A stretch of DNA of 64,000 nt from Spirosoma fluviale. GTDB taxonomy: Bacteria; Bacteroidota; Bacteroidia; Cytophagales; Spirosomataceae. How positions within the stretch are numbered: position 1 is the stretch's first letter; the number at the start of each line of letters is the position of its first letter. The stretch lies in contig CAMDJW010000013.1 of assembly GCA_945901025.1 (NCBI GenBank), positions 1 to 64,000 on the forward strand, given 5' to 3'. The translations under genes were made by a program, and so were the position numbers. Shown piece after piece: positions 8,992 to 17,977 of the stretch. Below the pieces are notes generated by a model. The model did not search any database. It was not told where the DNA came from and saw only the letters and a program-made list of their open reading frames with translations.

Positions 8992-9972
8992 CTAAGCAGG
9001 CAACCACCAAGAGGGAACAGTGGGTACTGCGTCTTCTATTTTTTTAAGGACATCAACAGACAATTCTGAGATATCAAGCGCATTCAAATGTGCATGTAAT
9101 TGGTTCAAATCCTTTACGCCCGGTATAACCACATCGATGCAGTCACTTTGAAGGCAAAAGGCCAACGCATTAATGGTCAGGCCTCCTTGCATTTCCTTTA
9201 GGAAATCCAGTTTATTAGCCGACTCTATAAACCATTTTATATCTCTTTCAGGAATCTTTGACCGATAGCCACCACCAAACATCGAAGGATCTTTAAAAAA
9301 TACCTTATCGGTTAAAAATCCTGAGGCTAGTGGTACTCGGCCAATGACATGATATTTTTTACGGTTATGATGAATTCCCAAAATGGTTGCAGCTCTTCGA
9401 TCCAATACATTAAAAATCACCTCAATCACGTTTCCAAATTCTGCATCCATCACCGATTTAGCCCCATAAACACTTTTGGAACTAACCCCATATTCCTTAA
9501 TCTTCCCTGCACGAACCAATTCATTCAAAGGTCCGCGATCATAATTAGACCAATCAAAATTTTCAGGAGGACTATGAAACAATAAAATATCTAGGTAATC
9601 GCAGGATAATCGGGCTAGGCTCGTGTCAACTGCCTTAATTAAATGCTCAGAGGAAAAATCTTGAACCATCGTTCCATCATCGAGCACCCGATTTCCAAAC
9701 TTGGTGCAAATCATGATTTTACTTCTATCCCAATCAGCATCTTTTGTATGAGCACGTATGGCCTGGCCGATATATAGCTCGGCTTGCCCCTGACCATAGG
9801 AGTCAGCGGTGTCTACAAACTGAATACCCGATGTAAAAGCTGCTTGAAGAATTCCAAGAGCAGTATGTTCATCCATGAAATCCCAGCCCATGGGTATTCC
9901 GTGAATCAGATTAACACCACCTAATTGCCAAGTACCTAAACCCAGCTTATGCGATAAATTAGACCAATTCAA
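8992..9972 (-). CDS. Aldo/keto reductase
   Basis: NAD(P)H-dependent TIM-barrel oxidoreductase of the AKR superfamily. The catalytic Asp54 and Tyr59 lie in FVDTADSYG, the strand LDILLFHSPP follows, and the C-terminal cofactor region (VIPGVKDLNQLHAHL) is present. 326 residues is normal. Its ATG overlaps the end of the upstream TauD-like gene by 14 bases, so the two form an operon. The L-fucose/galactose dehydrogenase-like subgroup has this pattern, but the substrate cannot be fixed. Cytoplasmic; no signal peptide. Confidence 0.88.
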   Translation of the reverse strand: MNWSNLSHKLGLGTWQLGGVNLIHGIPMGWDFMDEHTALGILQAAFTSGIQFVDTADSYGQGQAELYIGQAIRAHTKDADWDRSKIMICTKFGNRVLDDGTMVQDFSSEHLIKAVDTSLARLSCDYLDILLFHSPPENFDWSNYDRGPLNELVRAGKIKEYGVSSKSVYGAKSVMDAEFGNVIEVIFNVLDRRAATILGIHHNRKKYHVIGRVPLASGFLTDKVFFKDPSMFGGGYRSKIPERDIKWFIESANKLDFLKEMQGGLTINALAFCLQSDCIDVVIPGVKDLNQLHAHLNALDISELSVDVLKKIEDAVPTVPSWWLPA

Positions 9973-10744
9973 ACTCAGGATCTAAAATGATTTTACCTTT
10001 AATCAAGCAACGTTCCCCTTTTTGAGTAGCAAAATAGGCATTACGTCCATGTAAAATCCGATCATCGTGAAAAAAGACAGCATCCCCTTTTTCTAATTGC
10101 ACGGGCATCACTAATCCTGCTTGTATTATTCTAGATTCCAAAAAAGCGTGGAAATCTTCACACAAAGCCAAAGCCTCAGGCGTATTTTTTTCTCTATCGA
10201 TGCAATAGTAATTCCAATTAGCTAAATATCCCTTCTCATCTTGATCCAAGATTTTACGGACTTTTTTATTGCCCGCTTTATCAAAATGAACAATCGTCGT
10301 CAACAAACGATTCAATAAATCATTTTCTCCATCTGACTTCATGCAAGCCACTAAATCGGGTAAATCAAAGAAAGTTGTCGCACCGCCAAAGGCAGCCCTA
10401 GACTCACAAAAAAAGAATTGCAAGGATTTCTCACCTCCTAACTCTACATAAGAATCATCTGTATGTAATGGCTGGCGCGTATTACTACTGCGGTAACGAT
10501 CCTGCAAATCTGGATCATATGAAATATCGATCCAACGGTTATCTTTGCGTTCTCCTGTTAAAATATCCTCGTCTTCGTTGAAAATTTCACCTATCGAATC
10601 AGATAAATTCGTATAAAATTCCTGAATAGAAATCGATAAATTAAACCCTGAAAGATGAATGACTTTATATTGACTGATGGCATTCTTGAGATTTGAAATG
10701 GTCTCATTGGCCGTTGTGAATTCGATTCTTTTGAAATATTCCAT
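9959..10744 (-). CDS. TauD/TfdA-type Fe(II)/2-oxoglutarate dioxygenase
   Basis: Double-stranded beta-helix oxygenase. The iron triad is visible: His94 and Asp96 in LHTDDSYVE and His232 in DDRILHGRNAY, with Arg245 a candidate 2-oxoglutarate ligand. 261 residues is a little short of TauD. Such enzymes hydroxylate small organic substrates; neither sulfonate nor other specificity can be read. First gene of a two-gene unit with the aldo/keto reductase, an unusual partner that hints at oxidation followed by reduction or removal of an aldehyde product. Confidence 0.8.
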   Translation of the reverse strand: MEYFKRIEFTTANETISNLKNAISQYKVIHLSGFNLSISIQEFYTNLSDSIGEIFNEDEDILTGERKDNRWIDISYDPDLQDRYRSSNTRQPLHTDDSYVELGGEKSLQFFFCESRAAFGGATTFFDLPDLVACMKSDGENDLLNRLLTTIVHFDKAGNKKVRKILDQDEKGYLANWNYYCIDREKNTPEALALCEDFHAFLESRIIQAGLVMPVQLEKGDAVFFHDDRILHGRNAYFATQKGERCLIKGKIILDPEFELV

Positions 10745-10783
10745 ATAAATATTTTAATGTAAGCTCAAACATAAATTACAACC

Positions 10784-10812
10784 CAAAAGTAATAAATTAA
10801 AATGTAAAACAA
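10784..10812 (-). promoter_or_regulatory. Candidate promoter of the TauD-like/AKR pair
   Basis: TACTTTTG on the minus strand (10791-10784) matches TAnnTTTG, with TTG at 10812-10810 after an 18-base spacer. A second TAnnTTTG match (TATGTTTG, 10773-10766) lacks an upstream element. Confidence 0.35.
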
Positions 10813-10884
10813 TTTGTAAAAAATTTAAGAATTGATAAAAATCATCTATTCAAAATACTTAAATTGACCTACCTATTTAAAACT

Positions 10885-12135
10885 ATGAAAAAAATAATCT
10901 ACCTAGCCGCTGCGCTAATCTCTTTGCAAACTATGGCACAGAAACCATTTGTAGCTAATTACGACGAAAGTAAAATCAGTCCCTATACCCTTCCTGAAGC
11001 CTTAAAAACACCTAATGGTCAAATCGTAAAGGATAAAAACGCTTGGGCAAAACAAAAACAATATTGGCTTGAGCAATACTCAAAATTGATGTTTGGGAAA
11101 ATGCCAAAGAAAAAAATAAGTCAAAGTTTCCAATTGATTTCGAAAAAAGAAATCATGAATGGAAAGGCCATACAATACAATTGGAAAGTAACTTTAGCCG
11201 GTAAATATAGTTTCGATGTATTAGGAGTTCTGCCAAAATCAACTAAAAAAGTTCCTGTTTTCCTTGGACTAAATTTTTGTGGGAATCAAACAACTAGCCT
11301 AGATGCCGACATATCTGTATTCACAAAATACACTGTTTGTGATGAAAAGGGAGTCATCAAATACCAAGCCAGCGCTCCTGTAAAAAGAGGTGCATGGGCT
11401 TCCAGGTGGCAATTTGAGAAGGTCGTCGAAGCCGGATATGGAAGTATCACAGTAGCCTGTGGTGATTTTGAAGAGGATTTGCCGGAAGGATACAAAAATG
11501 GCGTAAGAACTTTATTGGCGACTGAACTAGGACTTAGTTCAGAAGAGTGGTCGGCCAATGGCGCTTGGGCTTGGGGCTTGCACAGGACAGTAGATTTCCT
11601 AGAAAAATTACCTGAAATCGATAGCAAACAAATCATCTTGCACGGACATTCGCGACTGGGAAAAGCGGCTCTTTGGGCGGGTGCAACAGACACGCGCTTT
11701 GCTGCAATTATTTCCAACGAATCTGGGGAAGGTGGAGCGGCTATTACGCGTAGAAATTATGGAGAAACCCTTTGGCGCATCACCAATAACTTCCCGCATT
11801 GGTTTTTGGATTCCTATAAAAACTACGCCTATAAAGAAAATGAGCTACCTTTTGATTCACATATTTTACTTTCATTGTTAGCCCCAAGACCTATTTATGT
11901 GGCTAGTGCAGTAGGAGATCAATGGTCAGACCCCAAAGGAGAGTTTATGGGAGCCCAATTCACTGAGCCTGTTTATGCATTGTTTGGTAAAAAAGGAATT
12001 GCAGGATTAGAATTTCCCGCTTTAAATAGTCCGGTAGGTGGACACATCAGGTACCATATTCGAGAAGGAAATCACGACATTAATGCCTACGATTGGGATC
12101 AGTATTTGAATTTTGCCAAGCAGGAAGTTCGATAA
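10885..12135 (+). CDS. CE15-type alpha/beta hydrolase (glucuronoyl esterase-like)
   Basis: Exported alpha/beta hydrolase of carbohydrate esterase family 15, whose members cleave ester bonds between lignin alcohols and 4-O-methyl-glucuronic acid of xylan. A signal peptide (residues 1-18) ends at MAQ. The nucleophile Ser256 sits in GHSRLGK, the family G-x-SRxGK motif (His replaces the usual Cys of GCS). Glu279 in SNESG is probably the acid and the His in VGGHIRYH or GNHDIN the base. The ORF opens at a TTG at 10864, but the ATG at 10885 gives a proper signal peptide and is preferred. The nearby sugar locus ends convergently with this gene. Fine specificity is not proven. Confidence 0.82.
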   Translation: MKKIIYLAAALISLQTMAQKPFVANYDESKISPYTLPEALKTPNGQIVKDKNAWAKQKQYWLEQYSKLMFGKMPKKKISQSFQLISKKEIMNGKAIQYNWKVTLAGKYSFDVLGVLPKSTKKVPVFLGLNFCGNQTTSLDADISVFTKYTVCDEKGVIKYQASAPVKRGAWASRWQFEKVVEAGYGSITVACGDFEEDLPEGYKNGVRTLLATELGLSSEEWSANGAWAWGLHRTVDFLEKLPEIDSKQIILHGHSRLGKAALWAGATDTRFAAIISNESGEGGAAITRRNYGETLWRITNNFPHWFLDSYKNYAYKENELPFDSHILLSLLAPRPIYVASAVGDQWSDPKGEFMGAQFTEPVYALFGKKGIAGLEFPALNSPVGGHIRYHIREGNHDINAYDWDQYLNFAKQEVR

Positions 12136-12159
12136 GGCTTCGCTGTACACAAAAAAAAA

Positions 12160-12420
12160 GACACGAATACCCTTCACGGGTACCCCCTAAAAAAAAAGCA
12201 AGGGTACTCCTTGCGGGTACCTATGAAAAAGAGCAAGCAGGGGTAACCCTCGCGGATACCTATAAAAAAGAGCAAGCAAGGGTAACCCTCGCGGTTACCC
12301 CCTAAAAAAAAGCAAGACTACCCCTCGCAGGTACCCCCCTAAAAAAAAAGCAAGGGTACTCCTTGCGGGTACCCTCCTAAAAAAGGGCTGATGAAGCAAG
12401 ACTACTCTCACCGATACCCA
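12160..12420. repeat. Hairpin-forming minisatellite, about six to seven units of ~39 bp
   Basis: Units begin AGCAAG at 12197, 12232, 12271, 12311, 12349 and 12395 (spacing 35-46), preceded by a degenerate first unit. Each unit is an A-run plus a G/C-rich palindrome, for example GCAAGG-GTACT-CCTTGC (12198-12214 and again 12350-12366) and GGTAACC-CTCGC-GGTTACC (12281-12299). It fills the whole gap between two convergent genes. It may act as a bidirectional terminator. Not CRISPR: there are no constant repeats with unique spacers. Confidence 0.85.
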
Positions 12421-12422
12421 AA

Positions 12423-13316
12423 CTACCGCGTGAAAATCTCAAAAGGAATAAGTCTACTTGATTCCTTTAATGGTTTTTTCTGAACGAGCTCAAGGGCCAA
12501 CCGCAACGCTTCGGAACCTTGTTGACCCGCATTCTGAATAATAGTCGCATCTAGGTTACCTTGGCTTACCGACTTTTTTGCATCTTTAATGCCGTCAACA
12601 CTAACGACATAAACACTTTGTTTTTTCTTGGCATCCATTAAAGCCTGAACGGCACCTAAACCCATTTCATCATTTTGAGCAAATACCGCTTGGATTTGAT
12701 CGCCATAAGATTGAATCCAGTTTTCCATCAATGCCATCGATTTAGCGCGATCCCACTCCCCTGTTTGAGAAGCTAATAACTTCAAACCCGGGTATTTAGC
12801 CAAAACTGTTTTAGCTCCTCGCTCCCGATCTAATTGGGCTGCTTGGCCCATATAGCCTTGAATCATTAATATATTTCCCTTACCGCCTAATTTTTTGGCA
12901 ATTAACTCCATCGCCATGTTGGCAGACTCCGCATCATCAGAACCCACAAAAGCATCCGGTTTAGATTTAGTAGATGAATTAACGTTGACAATCGGAATTC
13001 CTGCCTTTTTTGCTTTGTCGACCGCGGGTGAACTGGCTTCAAATTCACAAGGATTTAAAATGATCGCGTCAACTTGTTGGCTTATGAAACTTTCTACCTG
13101 TTCCACCTGCTTTAAAGAAGACCTTTCCGCATCGACAATAATTAGTTCCACTTGGCTTGTGGCCGCCGATTTCTCTAACGCATCAGCCACTTGTTGGATA
13201 AACTCATTTTGCATGCTCAACATCGAAACGCCAATGATTATTTTATCCGATTTCTTTTCCCCACAGGAGAAGCCTACAAACAAAATGCATGCGAATAACA
13301 AATACTTCAATTTCAT
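12423..13316 (-). CDS. Ribose-type ABC transporter, substrate-binding lipoprotein
   Basis: Periplasmic sugar-binding protein of the RbsB/XylF class I family. Starting at the ATG at 13316 it has a lipoprotein signal (KYLLFACILFVGFSC, lipid on Cys18), then IIIGVSMLSMQNEF typical of RbsB and the AIILNPCEF and AVFAQNDEMGLGA segments of the two-lobed sugar-binding fold. An upstream extension of the reading frame is rejected because it removes the lipobox from the N-terminus. The start codon overlaps the permease stop (ATGA). Last gene of the long minus-strand sugar locus; substrate probably a monosaccharide or keto-sugar. Confidence 0.9.
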   Translation of the reverse strand: MKLKYLLFACILFVGFSCGEKKSDKIIIGVSMLSMQNEFIQQVADALEKSAATSQVELIIVDAERSSLKQVEQVESFISQQVDAIILNPCEFEASSPAVDKAKKAGIPIVNVNSSTKSKPDAFVGSDDAESANMAMELIAKKLGGKGNILMIQGYMGQAAQLDRERGAKTVLAKYPGLKLLASQTGEWDRAKSMALMENWIQSYGDQIQAVFAQNDEMGLGAVQALMDAKKKQSVYVVSVDGIKDAKKSVSQGNLDATIIQNAGQQGSEALRLALELVQKKPLKESSRLIPFEIFTR

Positions 13317-14269
13317 ATATTCATTTTTAATTTTTGATACAAACCGTCTAAAACGACTGCTAAGATAATAATTCCTCCCATAATGACTTGCTGCCAATAC
13401 GCAGAAACATTAATTAAATCTAAGCCATTATTAATGACGCCAATAAACAAAACGCCCAACAATGTGCCAGTAATTGTCCCTTTTCCCCCTCGAGTACTTG
13501 TACCGCCAATAATCACCGCGGCAATAGCGTCCAATTCAAAACCCAAACCAGCATTGGGTTGGCCTGTATTGATTCGAGCTGTCAACAAAATACCCGCCAA
13601 TGCCGCAAATAAACCACTAATCATATAGACATAAAGTTTGATGCGATTAACCCGAACCCCAGCCACATAGGAAGCCATTTCATTTCCACCAATAGCCTTG
13701 ACATATCGCCCAAAAACAGTCTTAGTTAATAATACATGGCATGTCCCATAGGATAAAACTAAAAAAAGGATAGGGATAGGTATTCCAAAGAGATCCCCAT
13801 TTCCTAAAAAATTTAAGGATTCATTCAAGTCGGAAATAGGCCGACCTTTACTCAAAATTAATGCTATTCCTCTGCCAATCGTCATCGTTCCTAAGGTGAC
13901 AATGAATGGAGGCACTTTGGTCAGCACGACAATGATTCCATTAAGTGCTCCTAAAGCAAGACCTGCCACCAATGTCCCTATAATGGCTATCCATAAACTA
14001 TACTCATTATTCTGAGACAATAGCGCTACAACCACACCGCATACGGCCACCAACGAGCCCAATGACAAATCAATTCCCCCAGCGATGATGACAAATGTGA
14101 CACCAAAAGCCAAAATAGCATTCACAGACACTTGGTTTAATATGACAGACAAATTAGTCGTGGTCAAAAAACGAGAAGTCATGGAACTAAATAAGACACA
14201 AACTAAAATGAGTGCTAAAAAAATTCCACCCGTAGGAGACTTCGTAAAAAATGCTTTTAATTCTTTCAT
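13313..14269 (-). CDS. Ribose-type ABC transporter permease
   Basis: RbsC-family inner-membrane permease (318 residues). About eight to ten hydrophobic segments are seen, with the family motifs FVIIAGGIDLSLGSLVA in the first third and IAAVIIGGTSTRGGKGTI in the last third. Works as a homodimer with the double ATPase encoded 3 bases upstream and the binding lipoprotein that overlaps its end. Typical of importers for unphosphorylated pentoses, hexoses and polyols. Confidence 0.93.
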   Translation of the reverse strand: MKELKAFFTKSPTGGIFLALILVCVLFSSMTSRFLTTTNLSVILNQVSVNAILAFGVTFVIIAGGIDLSLGSLVAVCGVVVALLSQNNEYSLWIAIIGTLVAGLALGALNGIIVVLTKVPPFIVTLGTMTIGRGIALILSKGRPISDLNESLNFLGNGDLFGIPIPILFLVLSYGTCHVLLTKTVFGRYVKAIGGNEMASYVAGVRVNRIKLYVYMISGLFAALAGILLTARINTGQPNAGLGFELDAIAAVIIGGTSTRGGKGTITGTLLGVLFIGVINNGLDLINVSAYWQQVIMGGIIILAVVLDGLYQKLKMNI

Positions 14270-14272
14270 ATT

Positions 14273-15763
14273 CTAATGCAATGCATAGGCTAATACTTGC
14301 TCTGGACTCGCTTCCTCACGCGTCATTTCCGCCATCTGCTTTCCTTTGGAAATAACAATGACCCGATCACTCATAGCTAGCAATTCTGGTAAATCAGAAG
14401 AAATCAACAAAATAGCCTTGCCTTGTTTTTTCAAAGATAATATAAGCGTATAAATTTCAAATTTTGACATGACGTCAATTCCACGAGTAGGTTCATCTAA
14501 AATCAGCACCTCTGGATTATTCAATAGGATTCGTCCAAACAAAACTTTTTGCTGATTCCCTCCACTTAAATTTTGAATCCTTTGGCCTTCTTTAGCTGAA
14601 TGAACTGATAATCGGCCTTGCATGTCCATAGCATCAGAATTTTCCTTCTCATCATCAATGAAACACAATTTTCGGTAACCAGCATCCAACAAGCCCAAGC
14701 TCATATTTTCCGTAATATTCATTTCAGGAATGATACCCATTTCCTTTCTATCTTCACCCAAATACCCAAAGCCAGCTCGTAATGCGTCACTCGGATTTTC
14801 TGGATTATATACCTGTCCCTTCAAAAACATCTGACCTGATGTTTTCTTTTTTATCCCAAAGAGTACTTGGCCTATGTCGCTACGACCCGCACCCACCAAA
14901 CCAGATAAACCGAGTACCTCCCCTACACAAAGCGTAAAATTCACATGTTCAAAATGTGGCACACATGACAAATCGTCTACACTTAAAATCGACTCTCCTA
15001 CTTCTGAGATGGCTTTCGGATAAAAATCCTTCATCTCCCGACCCACCATTTTTTGGACCAATGACATGGGATTAACCTCCTCTTTTGAAAAGGTCCCCAC
15101 CATTTCACCATCCCTTAAAACCGAAATTTTATCTGAGAAGCCGAAAACCTCATCCATTTTATGCGAAGTAAAAACGATCGAAATGCCCTCAGACTTTAGC
15201 CTAAAAATGAGTTGCTTAAAAAATGTTATCTCCTTTTCGGTTAACGAAGATGTGGGTTCATCCATTAAAATCAAACGGGCTTTCTGTGACACCGAACGCA
15301 TAATCTCGATGATTTGTTGGTGCGCAATGCTCAAATCCTTCACAAAAGCCCCTACCGGAATATCCAAATCATACTCCTGAAACAAATCAGTAGTCGCCTG
15401 ATTAATTTCCCTCAAACCCATTCGTTTACCTGGCATGCTTTCTCGGCCTAAAAAGATATTTTCAGCCACCGTTAATTCAGGTATCAGCATGAGTTCTTGG
15501 TGAATCATGGCTATCCCCTTTCTTAAAATTTCGCGAATAGAATAGCCCGACAGCGATTCATTCAAAAAAATAATCTCTCCCTGTGAAGGAGAGATTATCC
15601 CTAATATACATTTAAAAAGCGATGACTTGCCTGCCCCATTTTCACCTACCAGCGCATGAATTTCCCCTTGATTCAAGCTTAAATTCACTAACTTTAAAAT
15701 AGGGGTTCCTGAAAATTCTAAGGAAATACCCTTAATTTTTAACAGGCAATCTTGCATAGCCAT
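14273..15763 (-). CDS. Ribose-type ABC transporter, double ATP-binding protein
   Basis: RbsA-type protein with two ABC cassettes in one chain (496 residues). First cassette: Walker A GENGAGKSS (40-48), Walker B LILMDEPTSSL. Second cassette: degenerate Walker A (GLVGAGRSDIG), signature LSGGNQQKV and Walker B VLILDEPTRGID. The asymmetry, with the second P-loop degenerate, is normal for carbohydrate uptake transporter family 2. Three bases upstream of the permease, nine bases after the Gfo/Idh gene. Start could be the second Met (15757). Confidence 0.94.
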   Translation of the reverse strand: MAMQDCLLKIKGISLEFSGTPILKLVNLSLNQGEIHALVGENGAGKSSLFKCILGIISPSQGEIIFLNESLSGYSIREILRKGIAMIHQELMLIPELTVAENIFLGRESMPGKRMGLREINQATTDLFQEYDLDIPVGAFVKDLSIAHQQIIEIMRSVSQKARLILMDEPTSSLTEKEITFFKQLIFRLKSEGISIVFTSHKMDEVFGFSDKISVLRDGEMVGTFSKEEVNPMSLVQKMVGREMKDFYPKAISEVGESILSVDDLSCVPHFEHVNFTLCVGEVLGLSGLVGAGRSDIGQVLFGIKKKTSGQMFLKGQVYNPENPSDALRAGFGYLGEDRKEMGIIPEMNITENMSLGLLDAGYRKLCFIDDEKENSDAMDMQGRLSVHSAKEGQRIQNLSGGNQQKVLFGRILLNNPEVLILDEPTRGIDVMSKFEIYTLILSLKKQGKAILLISSDLPELLAMSDRVIVISKGKQMAEMTREEASPEQVLAYALH

Positions 15764-15772
15764 TCGTTTAAA

Positions 15773-16924
15773 TTAACATGGCCATTGGACATTGGTGTCT
15801 TTCCAAGCTTTTTGGTTAGCCGAATCAATGACAGACTCACACACTTTCTGTGTTTGTAATGCCTCTTTAAAGGTTGGAGAACAAGCCGTTCCATCCCCTA
15901 AAGCTTTAAAGAAATCAGCTGCTTGATGCACAAAACTATGCTCATAACCAATAATCAAACCAGGTACCCACCATTTGTCCATATAAGGCTGATCGCCATC
16001 GGTCACTAAAATAGACTTCCAACCTCTAGTAATGGATGCATCAGCATGGTCATACATTTCCAAACGGTTCAAATCATGTAGATCCCAACGCAAAGAAGCG
16101 TGTTCCCCATTAATTTCAAACGTGTAAAGCGCCTTATGACCGCGTGCATAGCGAGTAGACTCAAATAAACCCAAAGACCCATTGTCAAAATGGCAATGGA
16201 ATATACAAGCATCATCGATACCCACTTTTTTCACTTGGCCCGTGCCTGAATGCACCCTTTCCTTAATGAAAGTTTCAGTCATTGCACTCACATCCGTAAT
16301 CCCTCCGTTCAACCACATAGCTGTATCGATGCAATGTGCTAATAGATCTCCTGTAACCCCAGATCCAGCTGCCTCAACGTCTAAACGCCATGTTCCAGCT
16401 CCTCCTTGCGGCAAATCTGGTGATATGGTCCAATCCTGCAGGAAGTTGGCCCTGTAATGGAAAATCTTACCCAAATTACCCGAATCGATAATTTGTTTTG
16501 CCAACGTAACCGCTGGTAAACGTCTATAGTTATACCAAACCGTGTTAGCAACCCCAGCTTTTTCAATGGCAGCTACCATTTGTTCTCCTTCAGCCAAGGT
16601 ACGAGACAATGGCTTTTCACATAAAATCATTTTCCCTGCTGCTGCTGCAGCGATCGCGATTTCAGCATGTGTGTCGTTCGGTGTGCAAATATCTACCGCA
16701 TCGATGTCATCACGAGCGATCATTTTGCGCCAATCAGTCTCATAAGAAGCATAACCCCATTGGGCTGCAAACGCTTTTACACTGGCCTCATTACGTGAAC
16801 AAACTGCCTGTAATACAGGAGTACAAACTAAATCAGGGAAAAAATTCTGTAAACGGTTATATCCATTTGAGTGGGTTCTTCCCATGAAACCCGTTCCTAT
16901 TAATCCTATTCTTATCTTTTTCAT
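15773..16924 (-). CDS. Gfo/Idh/MocA family oxidoreductase (sugar locus)
   Basis: NAD(P)-dependent sugar dehydrogenase family. The N-terminal Rossmann motif is GLIGTGFMG, the conserved EKP motif lies in [14 protein letters not shown] (catalytic Lys), and the C-terminal alpha/beta substrate domain contains [17 protein letters not shown], with the His that helps proton transfer. The ATG at 16924 is chosen over 16945 because the Rossmann strand begins right after it. No signal peptide: cytoplasmic. Lies 11 bases after the TIM-barrel isomerase. Family members oxidise or reduce sugars at C1 or C3 or inositols; here it may interconvert a keto-sugar made by the upstream genes. Confidence 0.9.
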   Translation of the reverse strand: MKKIRIGLIGTGFMGRTHSNGYNRLQNFFPDLVCTPVLQAVCSRNEASVKAFAAQWGYASYETDWRKMIARDDIDAVDICTPNDTHAEIAIAAAAAGKMILCEKPLSRTLAEGEQMVAAIEKAGVANTVWYNYRRLPAVTLAKQIIDSGNLGKIFHYRANFLQDWTISPDLPQGGAGTWRLDVEAAGSGVTGDLLAHCIDTAMWLNGGITDVSAMTETFIKERVHSGTGQVKKVGIDDACIFHCHFDNGSLGLFESTRYARGHKALYTFEINGEHASLRWDLHDLNRLEMYDHADASITRGWKSILVTDGDQPYMDKWWVPGLIIGYEHSFVHQAADFFKALGDGTACSPTFKEALQTQKVCESVIDSANQKAWKDTNVQWPC

Positions 16925-16935
16925 CTTTAATTTAA

Positions 16936-17958
16936 TTAAGACCAACCATGCGCATTACGCACTTGAATCATTGCTGCTAAAATATCATCCCAAGTTTTTT
17001 GCTGTTCCATCACTGAGTTAGAGAACATGCAACCATCCCAGCAAATATGCTTAAATGCTTTGGTTAATTGGCCATCCGCATCTCTCAACCAGAACCCTGC
17101 GTCTTCCGCGATGTTCAACTTTCCATTAGGATCAGTCGCTTGACAGTGACGACCTGTTTTATCATGACTTCCAGTACCGTGAACAGTACCATCATTTTGA
17201 GCTACGTGAAAATCGATCGTCCATGGACGTAACGCAGCAGTCAATTCTTTTAATGAAGCTTTCAAAACTTCACGATCATCCCATTGATAATCGACAGGTA
17301 AAATACGGTCTTCAGGACAGTTATATCCCATCGTGTATAATAAAGTATGCGACATATCGGCTTGGAAACCAATGTTTGGACGGTCAACAGCCTCTAATGT
17401 TTGAATCATATTTCTCCAAGAATGCATGCCTCCCCAACAAATCTCTCCCTCGGCAGCCAATCTTTCACCGAAATCTGCGGCTACGTCACAGGCTCTTTGG
17501 AAGGTGTCAACGATCAATTTTGAATTACCTTTTGGATCCTTCGCCCAATCCGCTACACCTGCAGCAGAATCAATACGAACAATGCCATTCGGACGAATAC
17601 CTATTTTGCGTAATTCAGCACCAATCTCACATGAGCGACGCACCATATCCACAAAAGTATCACGCGCATCTTTATCTCCCATCGCATTTCCAGCCCAAAT
17701 AGGTGCCACTAAACTTCCGATTTCTAAGCCATGCGCAGCTACTTTATCAGCTAAAGCTTTCGCTCCTTCTTTACCACTTTCTATGTCAAAATGAGGAGGT
17801 AATAAACCGATATCAACCCCATCAAATTTCACACCGTTCACCTCAGCGGCGGCGGTCATCGCTAACATTTTGTCCAACGAAATAACCGGTTCGGAATCTG
17901 GACCTTTTCCTACAATACCAGGCCATGTGGCATTGTGTAATTTTGGATAATTATTCAT
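16936..17958 (-). CDS. Sugar phosphate isomerase/epimerase-type TIM-barrel protein
   Basis: Xylose-isomerase-like TIM barrel (AP endonuclease family 2 fold) of 340 residues without a signal peptide. Metal-ligand candidates are the Glu in [14 protein letters not shown], the Asp/His in [11 protein letters not shown] and the His-containing [11 protein letters not shown] near the end. IolE-like dehydratases, keto-sugar isomerases and the deglycosylases that act on 3-keto-glycosides share this fold. Sits between the cupin and the Gfo/Idh gene, the usual pairing with a dehydrogenase. The reaction is not assignable from sequence alone. Confidence 0.85.
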   Translation of the reverse strand: MNNYPKLHNATWPGIVGKGPDSEPVISLDKMLAMTAAAEVNGVKFDGVDIGLLPPHFDIESGKEGAKALADKVAAHGLEIGSLVAPIWAGNAMGDKDARDTFVDMVRRSCEIGAELRKIGIRPNGIVRIDSAAGVADWAKDPKGNSKLIVDTFQRACDVAADFGERLAAEGEICWGGMHSWRNMIQTLEAVDRPNIGFQADMSHTLLYTMGYNCPEDRILPVDYQWDDREVLKASLKELTAALRPWTIDFHVAQNDGTVHGTGSHDKTGRHCQATDPNGKLNIAEDAGFWLRDADGQLTKAFKHICWDGCMFSNSVMEQQKTWDDILAAMIQVRNAHGWS

Positions 17959-17977
17959 TTTAAAAAAATTAATAAGT

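Noticed and set aside
10832..10845. Fnr-like TTGATAAAAATCAT before the CE15 gene
   Set aside because: One mismatch from a perfect palindrome, but in A/T-rich sequence with no linked Fnr-type regulator or promoter box at a matching distance; probably chance.
12093..12305. 70-residue ORF running through the minisatellite
   Set aside because: It begins inside the CE15 gene in another frame and its periodic peptide only mirrors the 39-bp DNA repeat.
12160..12420. Possible CRISPR array
   Set aside because: The whole unit is repeated with drift, unit length varies from 35 to 46, there are no unique spacers and no cas genes.
17223..17794. Overlapping antisense ORFs of 122-159 residues
   Set aside because: Opposite the strongly coding TIM-barrel gene, with no recognisable domain.
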